Both the position numbers and the translations under genes were made by a program. This document shows, piece after piece, positions 25,995-33,386 of a stretch of 61,130 nucleotides of DNA. How positions within the stretch are numbered: position 1 is the stretch's first letter; each line of letters opens with the position of its first letter. A model generated the notes under the pieces. That model was given only the letters and a program-made list of their open reading frames with translations. It had not been told where the DNA came from and made no database searches. This stretch comes from CAZCQP01 sp964500895 (GTDB lineage Bacteria > Bacillota > Clostridia > Lachnospirales > JAISER01): the NCBI GenBank assembly GCA_964500895.1, contig CAZCQP010000011.1, positions 1-61,130 of the forward strand, in the 5' to 3' direction.

Positions 25995-26918
25995 TTATAC
26001 TTGCATGGCTTTGGAAACTTCTTCTGCGAAGTTTTCTTCTTTCTTTTCAAGACCTTCGCCGGTTTCGTAACGCACAAAACCTTTAATGGTAATGGGCGCA
26101 CCCAGTTCTTTGCCAACAGCTTCTAAATATTTGCCAACGGACATTTCGCCGTCTTTTACGTATTCTTGCTCTAACAAGCAGAAATCTTTCAGCTCTTTAT
26201 TCAGGCGGCCAATAATCATTTTTTCAACAATATTGGCAGGTTTGCCTTCGTTTAAAGCTTGTTGGGTTAAAATTTCTTTTTCTTTGTTGATGAACTCTTC
26301 AGAAACGTCTTCTCTGGCCACGAATTTAGGGCTCATGGCTGCAATTTGCATGCACACGTTTTTGCCAGCTTCAACAAGGGCTTCCCCTTCTTTTTCGCAA
26401 GCCATTTCCAGCAACACAGCCACACGGCCGCCGCCATGAATGTAGCTCACCAATGCGCCTGGTTGGGTGCGTACAAATTTTTCAAAACGTCTGATGTTCA
26501 AGTTTTCACCGATGATGGCCACTTTTTGGTTCAAAGCGTCACGCACGGTGTCGAAACCGCCAGCCAGCCATTTTTCAGCAAAGAATGCGTCCATGTCGGC
26601 AGCAGAGGAAGCAGCAGCTTGTGTAGCCACTTCTGCCACAAAGTTTTGAAATTCTTTATTTTTAGCAACAAAGTCTGTTTCGCTGTTTACTTCTACCAGC
26701 ACACCAGTTTTGTTGTCTTCGGATAAATAAGCGTGAACAAGCCCTTCGGAAGCAATGCGGCCAGCTTTTTTAGCAGCGGCAGCAAGGCCTTTTTCTCTTA
26801 AAACCTCAATGGCTTTTTCAATGTCACCATCTGTTTTTACCAAAGCGTTTTTGCAATCGCTCATGCCAACGCCGGTGATTTCACGTAATTCTTTTACCAT
26901 TGCAGCGGTAATTGCCAT
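25995..26918 (-). CDS. tsf: Elongation factor Ts
   Basis: EF-Ts recycles EF-Tu by nucleotide exchange. The 307-residue protein has the N-terminal UBA-like domain (VKELREITGVGMSDCKNAL), the NSETDFVAKN core signature that contacts EF-Tu, and the two-part dimerisation core. GGAGGG precedes the ATG. Element B lies in the spacer between rpsB and tsf. Confidence 0.95.
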   Translation of the reverse strand: MAITAAMVKELREITGVGMSDCKNALVKTDGDIEKAIEVLREKGLAAAAKKAGRIASEGLVHAYLSEDNKTGVLVEVNSETDFVAKNKEFQNFVAEVATQAAASSAADMDAFFAEKWLAGGFDTVRDALNQKVAIIGENLNIRRFEKFVRTQPGALVSYIHGGGRVAVLLEMACEKEGEALVEAGKNVCMQIAAMSPKFVAREDVSEEFINKEKEILTQQALNEGKPANIVEKMIIGRLNKELKDFCLLEQEYVKDGEMSVGKYLEAVGKELGAPITIKGFVRYETGEGLEKKEENFAEEVSKAMQV

Positions 26919-26945
26919 GTTGTTCCCTCCATAATGTTTATCTTA

Positions 26946-27167
26946 GAATCTGTATTTATAATAAAGAATGCTGGATTTTCGAGCGAATTTTTTGCCAGCT
27001 CAGCACGTTTGCTACACAAACGCCGCACCTTTGGTGCGTCCGGCCTTCTTGCCGGTGCATCAAGGCAAATTTTCGCAGGAATACCCTTGCGGTATTTCAA
27101 GAAAATTTAACGCAGTATGGCATAAAATCCGCCGAAAAGGCTGCGTTTCGTTTATGAATACAGGTTC
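26946..27167. mobile_element. MITE-like element B between rpsB and tsf
   Basis: The 222-bp segment has imperfect inverted ends (GAATCTGTATTTA and TGAATACAGGTTC) and TTA on both sides (26943-26945 and 27168-27170). The right TTA is the complement of the rpsB TAA stop, so the element abuts the stop codon precisely. It has many internal palindromes (GCACCTTTGGTGC, CCGGCCTTCTTGCCGG, ATACCCTTGCGGTAT) and would form a strongly folded RNA. No protein is encoded. Ends and TNA target match element A. It will be transcribed with rpsB-tsf. Confidence 0.8.
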
Positions 27168-27926
27168 TTAGAATGTAGCTTCTTCCTTAGCAGCTTCTGC
27201 CGGTGCTTCTTCAGCCGCAGCCGGTTGTTCAGCATCAAATTGTGCGCCTTGTTTCGCTTCAATAACAGCATCTGCCATTTTGCCTGCAATTAATTTAACG
27301 GCACGGATGGCATCGTCATTGCCAGGAATAACAAAGTCCACTTCGTCTGGGTCACAGTTGGTATCCACAATAGCCGCAATAGGAATACCCAGGCTATGCG
27401 CTTCCAATACAGCAATGCGCTCTTTTCTGGGGTCTACAATAAACATCAAGTCGGGGACACGTTTCATGTCTTTAATACCACCGATGTTCTTTTCCAGTTT
27501 TTCTTTTTCGTGGCGCAATTTGGCCACTTCTTTTTTAGGCAGCATGTCAAATGTGCCGTTTTCTTCCATGGCTTCCAGTTCTTTCAGCCGTGCAATACGG
27601 GTTTGAATGGTTTTGAAGTTGGTGAGCATACCGCCCAGCCATCTTTCATTCACGTAATACATGCCGCAACGCAAAGCCTCGTCTTTAATAGAGTCTTGGG
27701 CTTGCTTTTTAGTACCTACAAAGAGAACGGTGCCGCCGTCTGCCACAATGTTGCTCACACCGGCGTAAGCTTCGTCCACTTTTTTCACCGTCCGTTGCAG
27801 GTCGATGATGTAGATGCCGTTACGTTCAGCAAAGATGTACTCTGCCATTTTGGGGTTCCAGCGTCTGGTTTGGTGGCCGAAATGGACACCAGCTTCCAAC
27901 AACTGTTTCATAGAAATTACACTCAT
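27168..27926 (-). CDS. rpsB: 30S ribosomal protein S2
   Basis: S2 has 252 residues here: MSVISMKQLLEAGVHFGHQTRRWNPKM at the start, then the IYIIDLQRTV and FVGTKKQAQD core, PDLMFIVDPRKE and an Ala/Glu-rich tail. ATG 27926 has GGAGG about 7 bp upstream; the frame continues 168 bp upstream through the leader RNA, but that part has no homology. The stop codon is the target site of element B. Confidence 0.96.
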   Translation of the reverse strand: MSVISMKQLLEAGVHFGHQTRRWNPKMAEYIFAERNGIYIIDLQRTVKKVDEAYAGVSNIVADGGTVLFVGTKKQAQDSIKDEALRCGMYYVNERWLGGMLTNFKTIQTRIARLKELEAMEENGTFDMLPKKEVAKLRHEKEKLEKNIGGIKDMKRVPDLMFIVDPRKERIAVLEAHSLGIPIAAIVDTNCDPDEVDFVIPGNDDAIRAVKLIAGKMADAVIEAKQGAQFDAEQPAAAEEAPAEAAKEEATF

Positions 27927-27952
27927 GTTGCACCTCCAGGGTTTTTTCCTCC

Positions 27953-28019
27953 ATAACCGGGCTATGTCAAGCCACCCGCCTTGAGTGTAAAGACGGCACC
28001 CTGCATGACCCACGGTTAT
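27953..28019 (-). promoter_or_regulatory. rpsB leader RNA, probable r-protein autoregulator
   Basis: Between the rpsB promoter and its ribosome site the transcript has ATAACCG and CGGTTAT (28013-28019 and 27953-27959), a perfect 7-bp closing stem around about 50 nt rich in G and C. The closing stem ends about 15 nt before the ribosome site. The position and form suit a ribosomal-protein leader that binds S2 and controls translation; this is inferred from layout, not from a covariance match. Confidence 0.55.
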
Positions 28020-28041
28020 GTGTGGATTTTTAACGACAGAA

Positions 28042-28070
28042 ATTATATCACAGGCCATTTGCTTTTGCAA
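28042..28070 (-). promoter_or_regulatory. Sigma-A promoter of rpsB-tsf
   Basis: On the minus strand TTGCAA (28065-28070) and TATAAT (28042-28047) are exactly 17 bp apart, with TG two bases before the -10 box. Transcription would start near 28035 and include the rpsB leader. Confidence 0.8.
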
Positions 28071-28104
28071 TACCTTTGTTTTACTTTTCGTCATTTTCTA
28101 ACAT

Positions 28105-28317
28105 AAGAAAGCCCCGGACATGCCGGAGCTTAAAGTTGGATTTGGGCGCTTGCCAAATGTAAAAGACAAGCTGGCCAGGCTTGAAACCGCATTTCAAGCC
28201 CTTGATGTGAGCCAGCAGGATACATCCGCAGAATCGGAACATCTGCGGCAGGAAGGCAAAACAACACTTGTCATATAAGGGTCAGTGCACCGGCAGTACC
28301 GATACTGTTTGCGTTGT
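28105..28317 (-). ncRNA. Structured ncRNA upstream of rpsB, unidentified
   Basis: A stand-alone unit of about 210 nt without a credible ORF. A strong promoter (28324-28352) precedes it and a GC-rich hairpin with TTTCTT (28104-28130) ends it. Internal stems on the transcript: CCGCAGA/TCTGCGG (28226-28248), GGCTTGAAA/TTTCAAGCC (28178-28200), GCTGGC/GCCAGC enclosing the latter, and GACAAG/CTTGTC (28267-28272 with 28165-28170) enclosing these. The nested form and size would suit 6S RNA, but I cannot confirm the family; SRP RNA, tmRNA and RNase P motifs are absent. Confidence 0.6.
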
Positions 28318-28323
28318 AGGTTC

Positions 28324-28352
28324 ATTATACCCTTTTATGGCCCTGTTGTCAC
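28324..28352 (-). promoter_or_regulatory. Promoter of the ncRNA
   Basis: On the minus strand GTGACA (28347-28352) and TATAAT (28324-28329) are 17 bp apart. It lies immediately after the aldo/keto reductase stop codon, and the start point would be near 28317. Confidence 0.65.
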
Positions 28353-28363
28353 CTAACCAAAGG

Positions 28364-29566
28364 TTAGATGTTTTGATGCCGATTTTTGCCGCCCATCACC
28401 CGTTTGGTCACTGCACAAGCCAAATTAAAGAAAGGGGTTTCAACCTCTTTGCGCACCTGGCCAAGCATGGCTGGAATATCAATGGCCTGAGGGCAATGCT
28501 TCATGCAAACACCACAATTTTTGCACAGTGAAGCGTGGGCAGGGTAAAGACTGGCGGCCCCTGTGTTTTGCATATGGTACATCCAGTGGCGTTTGTGCTT
28601 TAGGGCGTACTTGTCGTTATAAGAGGCAAAACAGGCGGGTATATCCACCCCTGCCGGACAAGGCATACAATAACCGCAAGCAGTACAGGGCACTTTGGTT
28701 TGGCTTTGGATGATTGCTCTGGCCTGGTCAATGACCTGCAATGCCTGGCTGTCCATGGTATCGGGCAAGGCATCTTCCACGGTTTGCAGGTTTTCTTCCA
28801 GCTGTTTTTCGTCGTTCATGCCAGAAAGCAACAGTGTCACTTCGGGGTGATTCCATACCCAACGCAACGCCCATTGCGCCGGAGACTGCCTTGGCTTTGC
28901 TTCTTCAAAAAGCTGAACCGCTTCCATTGGCAGGCTACCAGCCAGCTTTCCGCCCCGCAAAGGCTCCATCACCATCACCGGAAGCCCTTTGGCCGCCGCG
29001 TGTTTCAGCCCTGCTGTACCGGCTTGGTTATATTCATCCAGATAATTGTATTGAATCATACAAAAATCCCAGTCGTAGGCATCCACCAATTGAATGAATT
29101 GCCCCCCTGCCCCATGAAAGGAAAAGCCCAGGTTAATGATTTGACCGCCACGCTTTTTTTCCTGCACCCATTCCACAAAGCCCAATTCCAACAGCTTATG
29201 GAACACCCCCATATCTGGAAGCATGTGCACCATATAGTAATCAATGTAATCCGTTTGTAGCCGGTCAAGCTGGCTGTTTAAAAGCTTGTCAAAGTCTGCT
29301 TCACTTTTCACCATGAAGTGGGGCAGTTTCGTAGCCAACTTCACCTTGCTCCGCCAGCCCTTGGCTAGAAACTTGCCCAGCATTACTTCGTTTCTGCCGT
29401 AAATGTATGCGGTGTCAAAATAGTTCACCCCCGCTTCAATGGCCTGGATGAGCAACTTTTCACAGGCTTCTTGCTTAAAGTTCATGCCATTTCTGGGCAG
29501 GCGCATACAGCCGTAGCCCAAAGCAGACAACTGGTCTCCATTTTTAGGATTGATTCTATATTGCAT
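28364..29566 (-). CDS. Aldo/keto reductase with C-terminal 4Fe-4S domain
   Basis: A 400-residue fusion: an aldo/keto reductase TIM barrel (about residues 1-290) with catalytic DTAYIYG, KLATKLP and YYMVHMLP segments, and a ferredoxin-like tail with CTACGYCMPCPAGVDIP and CKNCGVCMKHCP cluster motifs. Such fusions are common in anaerobes; the substrate and electron partner are unknown. It is probably monocistronic: no good terminator follows, but the ncRNA promoter begins right after it. Confidence 0.88.
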   Translation of the reverse strand: MQYRINPKNGDQLSALGYGCMRLPRNGMNFKQEACEKLLIQAIEAGVNYFDTAYIYGRNEVMLGKFLAKGWRSKVKLATKLPHFMVKSEADFDKLLNSQLDRLQTDYIDYYMVHMLPDMGVFHKLLELGFVEWVQEKKRGGQIINLGFSFHGAGGQFIQLVDAYDWDFCMIQYNYLDEYNQAGTAGLKHAAAKGLPVMVMEPLRGGKLAGSLPMEAVQLFEEAKPRQSPAQWALRWVWNHPEVTLLLSGMNDEKQLEENLQTVEDALPDTMDSQALQVIDQARAIIQSQTKVPCTACGYCMPCPAGVDIPACFASYNDKYALKHKRHWMYHMQNTGAASLYPAHASLCKNCGVCMKHCPQAIDIPAMLGQVRKEVETPFFNLACAVTKRVMGGKNRHQNI

Positions 29567-29590
29567 GTTTTTCTTCCTTTCTATATACCA

Positions 29591-29660
29591 CTCAGGCAGT
29601 GTTTGAAAATTCTCTCAGAAAGGTTAAACCCGCACAAAATGATGTTTCAAACACGCCCTA
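29591..29660. repeat. Short inverted repeat, possible MITE relic
   Basis: GTGTTTGAAA at 29599-29608 is inverted at 29645-29654, and the outer flanks are also partly matched (CTCAGGCA against CTAGGGC). The 70-bp unit lies in the 275-bp space between the divergent aldo/keto reductase and EamA genes. No clear target duplication was found. The rest of that space holds only the candidate promoter at 29746. Confidence 0.4.
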
Positions 29661-29745
29661 GAACATTGTAGAACGCCATGAATACCCTGTCAATGCCTTT
29701 GCCATTTTGAAGGCCAGCCACCTCCACAACCCCCGCAAGTATTTC

Positions 29746-29774
29746 TTGCGCAACAGGGCCACCTATGGTAGAAT
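29746..29774 (+). promoter_or_regulatory. Candidate promoter of EamA transporter
   Basis: TTGCGC (29746-29751) and TAGAAT (29769-29774) are 17 bp apart, 67 bp before the ATG. Confidence 0.45.
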
Positions 29775-29841
29775 AAGTCGTATTATGCAAGATTAACCTG
29801 GCAAGTACACCATTGGGTATGTTCATAAAGGAGTTATTGGC

Positions 29842-30860
29842 ATGGGTTCACAGGCGGCAGGCGTTATTTTGGCTTTAGCAGCGGTGCTTTGCTGGAGCAT
29901 TTCCGGCCTGANNNNNNNNNNNNNNNNNNNNNNNNNNNNNNNNNNNNNNNNNNNNNNNNNNNNNNNNNNNNNNNNNNNNNNNNNNNNNNNNNNNNNNNNN
30001 NNNNNNNNNNNGCAGGCGTTATTTTGGCTTTAGCAGCGGTGCTTTGCTGGAGCATTTCCGGCCTGATTATTAAGACGGTGGACATTAGCGGTATATGGCT
30101 CTTGCTCATACGCTGCGGAACAGCAGGCATTGTGCTACTGCCCTTTTTACGGAAAGAAAAGGTAACCCCCATGCGTATGCTGCTGCTCACCAGCTTGTGC
30201 GGCGTGCTGTTTTTAACTTCTTTTCTCTATACCTCCCGGATGGCCAATGCAGCAATGGCGGTTACCATGCAGCAAACCTCCATTTTGTATGTGATTGTTT
30301 TTAATTTGTTCAAACACCGCAAAGTTGTGGCGGCCAAACTGGTTACAGTTGCCCTTATTACCGTGGGCATTGTCATCAATATGCAAAGCGTCTGGGTTAC
30401 AGCTTCACACTGGGCCATCGTCACTGGGCTGATGGTGGGCTTGATGTTTGTGTTATATTCCGTGGGGATGAAAAGCTTTAAAACCGGTTCCCCTTTAGGC
30501 ATTATGTCCGGGCTGAACCTAATCATTGCAGCCTGTATGCTTGTGCTTTTGCCATTGGATTTCACCCCCTACCCCACCAATGTTTCCCATGTATTGGTGG
30601 TGGCCGTTTATGGGATTGTGGTTTCGGGGTTTTCTTATGTGCTGTACGGGGCCTCTCTTAAACGCATCAGCCTGGAAACCGCTATGCTCATTGTTTTGCT
30701 AGAGCCTGTTTTAAACCCCATTTGGGTTTACTTGGCCACAGGGGAAATTCCGCCCCAACAAGGTTTAATTGGCATGGGTTTTATTGTGGCCGGTGCCGCC
30801 GTTGATGTGGCGTACCATATCTACATTAAAAAGCGTGGCGGCAACAATTTTGAACAATAG
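29842..30860 (+). CDS. EamA/DMT family transporter (spans N gap)
   Basis: A drug/metabolite-transporter-superfamily permease with about ten membrane segments in two EamA repeats. The start is ATG 29842 with AAAGGAG upstream. The gene appears broken by 100 N, but the 55 bp before the gap (29857-29911) recur after it (30012-30066). Removing the extra 155 bp gives one continuous 287-residue protein, MGSQAAGVILALAAV through WSISGLIIKTVDISG onward, the family's usual length. Substrate unknown. A second EamA gene lies at 38921. Confidence 0.85.
29857..30066. other. Assembly gap with duplicated 55-bp flanks
   Basis: 100 N at 29912-30011 lie between two identical 55-bp copies (29857-29911 and 30012-30066), the same pattern and length as at 6649-6858. 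The true sequence most likely has a single copy. Confidence 0.88.
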
Positions 30861-30869
30861 CGATATAAT
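30841..30869 (+). promoter_or_regulatory. Candidate promoter of mreB operon
   Basis: GCAACA and TATAAT (30864-30869) are 17 bp apart; the -35 is poor. The site overlaps the end of the EamA gene, about 60 bp before mreB. Confidence 0.35.
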
Positions 30870-30931
30870 GACCATTTCTATGGCAAGAATAATTTGTAAA
30901 ATGAGTTTTCCCATTTTGGAAGGAGCAGTAT

Positions 30932-31957
30932 ATGTTTTCTAAAGATTTAGGTATTGACTTGGGCACAGCCAATACATTGGTTTGTTTAAAAGAAAAGGGC
31001 ATCGTGGTGAATGAACCCTCCGTGGTGGCCATTAACACTAAAAACCGTGAAATCTTGGCGGTGGGTGATGAAGCCAAGCAAATGATTGGCCGTACCCCAG
31101 GCACCATTGTGGCCATTCGCCCCATGAAAGACGGGGTTATTGCAGATTTTGAAACCACCCAGGCCATGCTTTCCTATTTTATACGCAAAGCCTACAAGCG
31201 TTCTTTCTTCTCCCCACGCCCCCGGGTTATTGTTTGTGTGCCTTCTGGGGTAACAGAAGTGGAAAAACGTGCGGTTATTGAAGCCACCATTTCCGGCGGT
31301 GCCAGAGAACGGGAAGCTTATTTAATTGAAGAACCCATGGCGGCGGCCATTGGCGCCGGGCTGCCTGTGGAAGAACCTGCCGGCAACATGATTGTAGACA
31401 TAGGCGGCGGCACCAGCGAAGTGGCGGTGATTTCTTTAGGCGGCATTGTCACCAGTAAATCCTTGCGTGTGGCCGGTGATGAGTTGGATGAACATATTGT
31501 CAGTTATGTTAAAAAAGAATTTAATCTGGCCATTGGGGAGCGTAGCGCCGAACTTGTAAAAGTGAGCATTGCCACAGTGTATGATCCTTCACCCCAAGAC
31601 CGCATGGAAGTGCGGGGCAGAGACTTGATAACCGGGCTTCCCAAAACGGTAACCATCAATGCCGTGCAAGTGTGCGAAGCCATTGCAGAACCTGTGAACT
31701 CCATTGTGGATGCCATTAAGTTTACGCTGGAAAAAACACCCCCAGAACTGGCTGCGGACATTATGGAAACCGGCATTGTGTTGGCCGGTGGTGGCGCTCT
31801 TCTGCAAGGGCTGGATGCTTTAATTAGCCATGAAACTGGTATGCCCGTTATTGTAGCGGACGAGCCTTTAAACTGTGTGGTTAACGGCACCAGACAAGTG
31901 TTGGAGCACATTAATTCTTTAAAAGGCGTACTCATTTCGCCTCATAAACTGCGTTAA
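30932..31957 (+). CDS. mreB: Rod shape-determining protein MreB
   Basis: A 341-residue actin-like ATPase that organises sidewall peptidoglycan synthesis. The phosphate-1 motif DLGTANTLVC, the phosphate-2 motif IVDIGGGTSEVAVIS and the adenosine motif GIVLAGGGALLQGLD are present. GGAAGGAG lies before the ATG. It heads an mreB-mreC-mreD-PBP2-minC operon, which with the spore genes indicates a rod-shaped cell. Confidence 0.95.
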   Translation: MFSKDLGIDLGTANTLVCLKEKGIVVNEPSVVAINTKNREILAVGDEAKQMIGRTPGTIVAIRPMKDGVIADFETTQAMLSYFIRKAYKRSFFSPRPRVIVCVPSGVTEVEKRAVIEATISGGAREREAYLIEEPMAAAIGAGLPVEEPAGNMIVDIGGGTSEVAVISLGGIVTSKSLRVAGDELDEHIVSYVKKEFNLAIGERSAELVKVSIATVYDPSPQDRMEVRGRDLITGLPKTVTINAVQVCEAIAEPVNSIVDAIKFTLEKTPPELAADIMETGIVLAGGGALLQGLDALISHETGMPVIVADEPLNCVVNGTRQVLEHINSLKGVLISPHKLR

Positions 31958-31980
31958 TAAACTAATGGGGAGATAGTGGG

Positions 31981-32853
31981 TTGGAATTTTTGCATCGTCA
32001 TAAAAGATTATTGATTGTGTTGGTAAGCCTTTTATGTGCCGGGGTTGCCGTGGCCACCGTAGGCTATCGCTTTCGGCCGTCCTTTTTAGACAACACCCTG
32101 GGCTTTGTTTTAACACCGGCCCAGGAAGGGATGACAGGGTTTTCCCGCTGGTTTGCACAAAAGACAAGCTTTTTCACCAACATTAAAGCCATAGAAGAAG
32201 AAAATAAAAAGCTCACTGCCATGGTAGACGCTTTAACGGCGGAAAACCGGCGGCTAAAGCTGGCAGAAGCGGAAGCCCAAAAACTTTCTGCCCTGTTGCA
32301 GCTGGACGAAAAATATGCAGACCTGCCAAAGGTTGGGGCCGAAATCATTGCCAAAGACCCCAGCAATTGGTTTAACACTTTTATCATTAACAAAGGCACC
32401 TCCGATGGCCTCACCGACAACATGATGGTGATGGCGGCCGGTGGTGTTGTGGGGCGCATCATTAAAGCCTCTGCCACCTACTCCGAAGTCATTACCATTC
32501 TGGACGACGACAGCGCCGTGAGCGCCAAGTGTACCCGCACGGAAGACTTAGGGCTGGTGAAGGGTGACTTAACGTTAACCAAAGACGGCTTGTGCCGGAT
32601 GGACTTTATTGAAATGGATGCCCAGATTATGGAGGGCGATGAACTCATTACTTCCCATTTGGGCGACATTTACCCCCCGGGCATTTTGGTGGGGTATGTG
32701 AAAGAAGTGCGGACAGATGCCAAAGGGCTTACCAAATATGCCCTGGTAGAACCCACGGTAGATTTTCAAGACATTGAAACGGTGCTGGTGGTTACACAGC
32801 CCTACAGCCGTTTTAGAACAAACACGCCCGAACAACAACCGGTGGAGGAATAG
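31981..32853 (+). CDS. mreC: Rod shape-determining protein MreC
   Basis: MreC, 290 residues, links MreB to PBP2 outside the membrane. One N-terminal membrane segment (about residues 8-26) is followed by a coiled coil (about 60-105) and a beta-rich core with NKGTSDGL, VVGRI and DDDSAVSAK. TTG is the start, with GGGGAGA about 10 bp upstream. Confidence 0.92.
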   Translation: MEFLHRHKRLLIVLVSLLCAGVAVATVGYRFRPSFLDNTLGFVLTPAQEGMTGFSRWFAQKTSFFTNIKAIEEENKKLTAMVDALTAENRRLKLAEAEAQKLSALLQLDEKYADLPKVGAEIIAKDPSNWFNTFIINKGTSDGLTDNMMVMAAGGVVGRIIKASATYSEVITILDDDSAVSAKCTRTEDLGLVKGDLTLTKDGLCRMDFIEMDAQIMEGDELITSHLGDIYPPGILVGYVKEVRTDAKGLTKYALVEPTVDFQDIETVLVVTQPYSRFRTNTPEQQPVEE

Positions 32854-32855
32854 CT

Positions 32856-33368
32856 ATGCGTGTGTTTGTGATGACACTGGTTTTAATTGTAAACCTTATT
32901 TTCCAGTCTACACTGCTGCCTGCCATTGCAGTTATTGGCATTAAGCCCAACACAGCCCTGCTCATCATTGTCACTTATGCCATGCTGCGTGGCGATATTG
33001 AGGGTGCCATTTTGGGCTTTTTTGCAGGCCTTTTGCAAGACATTATGTTTGGCCGGGTGGTGGGGCTGTATGCCCTTTTAGGTTTGCTCACCGGCTTTGT
33101 TTGCGGCAAACCCTTTAAAGACTTTTACCGGGAAAACTACATGATTCCCATTGTATTGGTGGGTATTGCCACCATGGGTTATGAACTAATGTTTTATTTC
33201 TTTTACTTTTTGTTTCAAGGCAAAGTGGATTTGCTTGTCTATTTCGGCCGCATTATTTTGCCGGAAGCGGTGTATACAGTGGTGGTCACCATTCCCCTGT
33301 ACCGGCTGATGTATGCCATTAACAAACGGCTGGAACTGCACGAACGCTATACCCGAAAATTGTTTTAA
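32856..33368 (+). CDS. mreD: Rod shape-determining protein MreD
   Basis: A 170-residue integral membrane protein with five or six membrane segments. The FFAGLLQDIMFGRVVGLYAL segment is typical of MreD. It starts 2 bp after the mreC stop. Confidence 0.9.
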   Translation: MRVFVMTLVLIVNLIFQSTLLPAIAVIGIKPNTALLIIVTYAMLRGDIEGAILGFFAGLLQDIMFGRVVGLYALLGLLTGFVCGKPFKDFYRENYMIPIVLVGIATMGYELMFYFFYFLFQGKVDLLVYFGRIILPEAVYTVVVTIPLYRLMYAINKRLELHERYTRKLF

Positions 33369-33386
33369 ACATTGTGAGGCTTTACC

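Noticed and set aside
27927..28094. N-terminal extension of S2 through the leader region
   Set aside because: The extension contains the leader stem and promoter and has no S2 similarity; ATG 27926 has a clear ribosome site.
29889..30860. A frame running from 29889 through the N gap that could be read as a truncated or frameshifted transporter
   Set aside because: The frame depends on the artificial 100 N and the duplicated 55 bp. With one copy removed the gene is normal from 29842.
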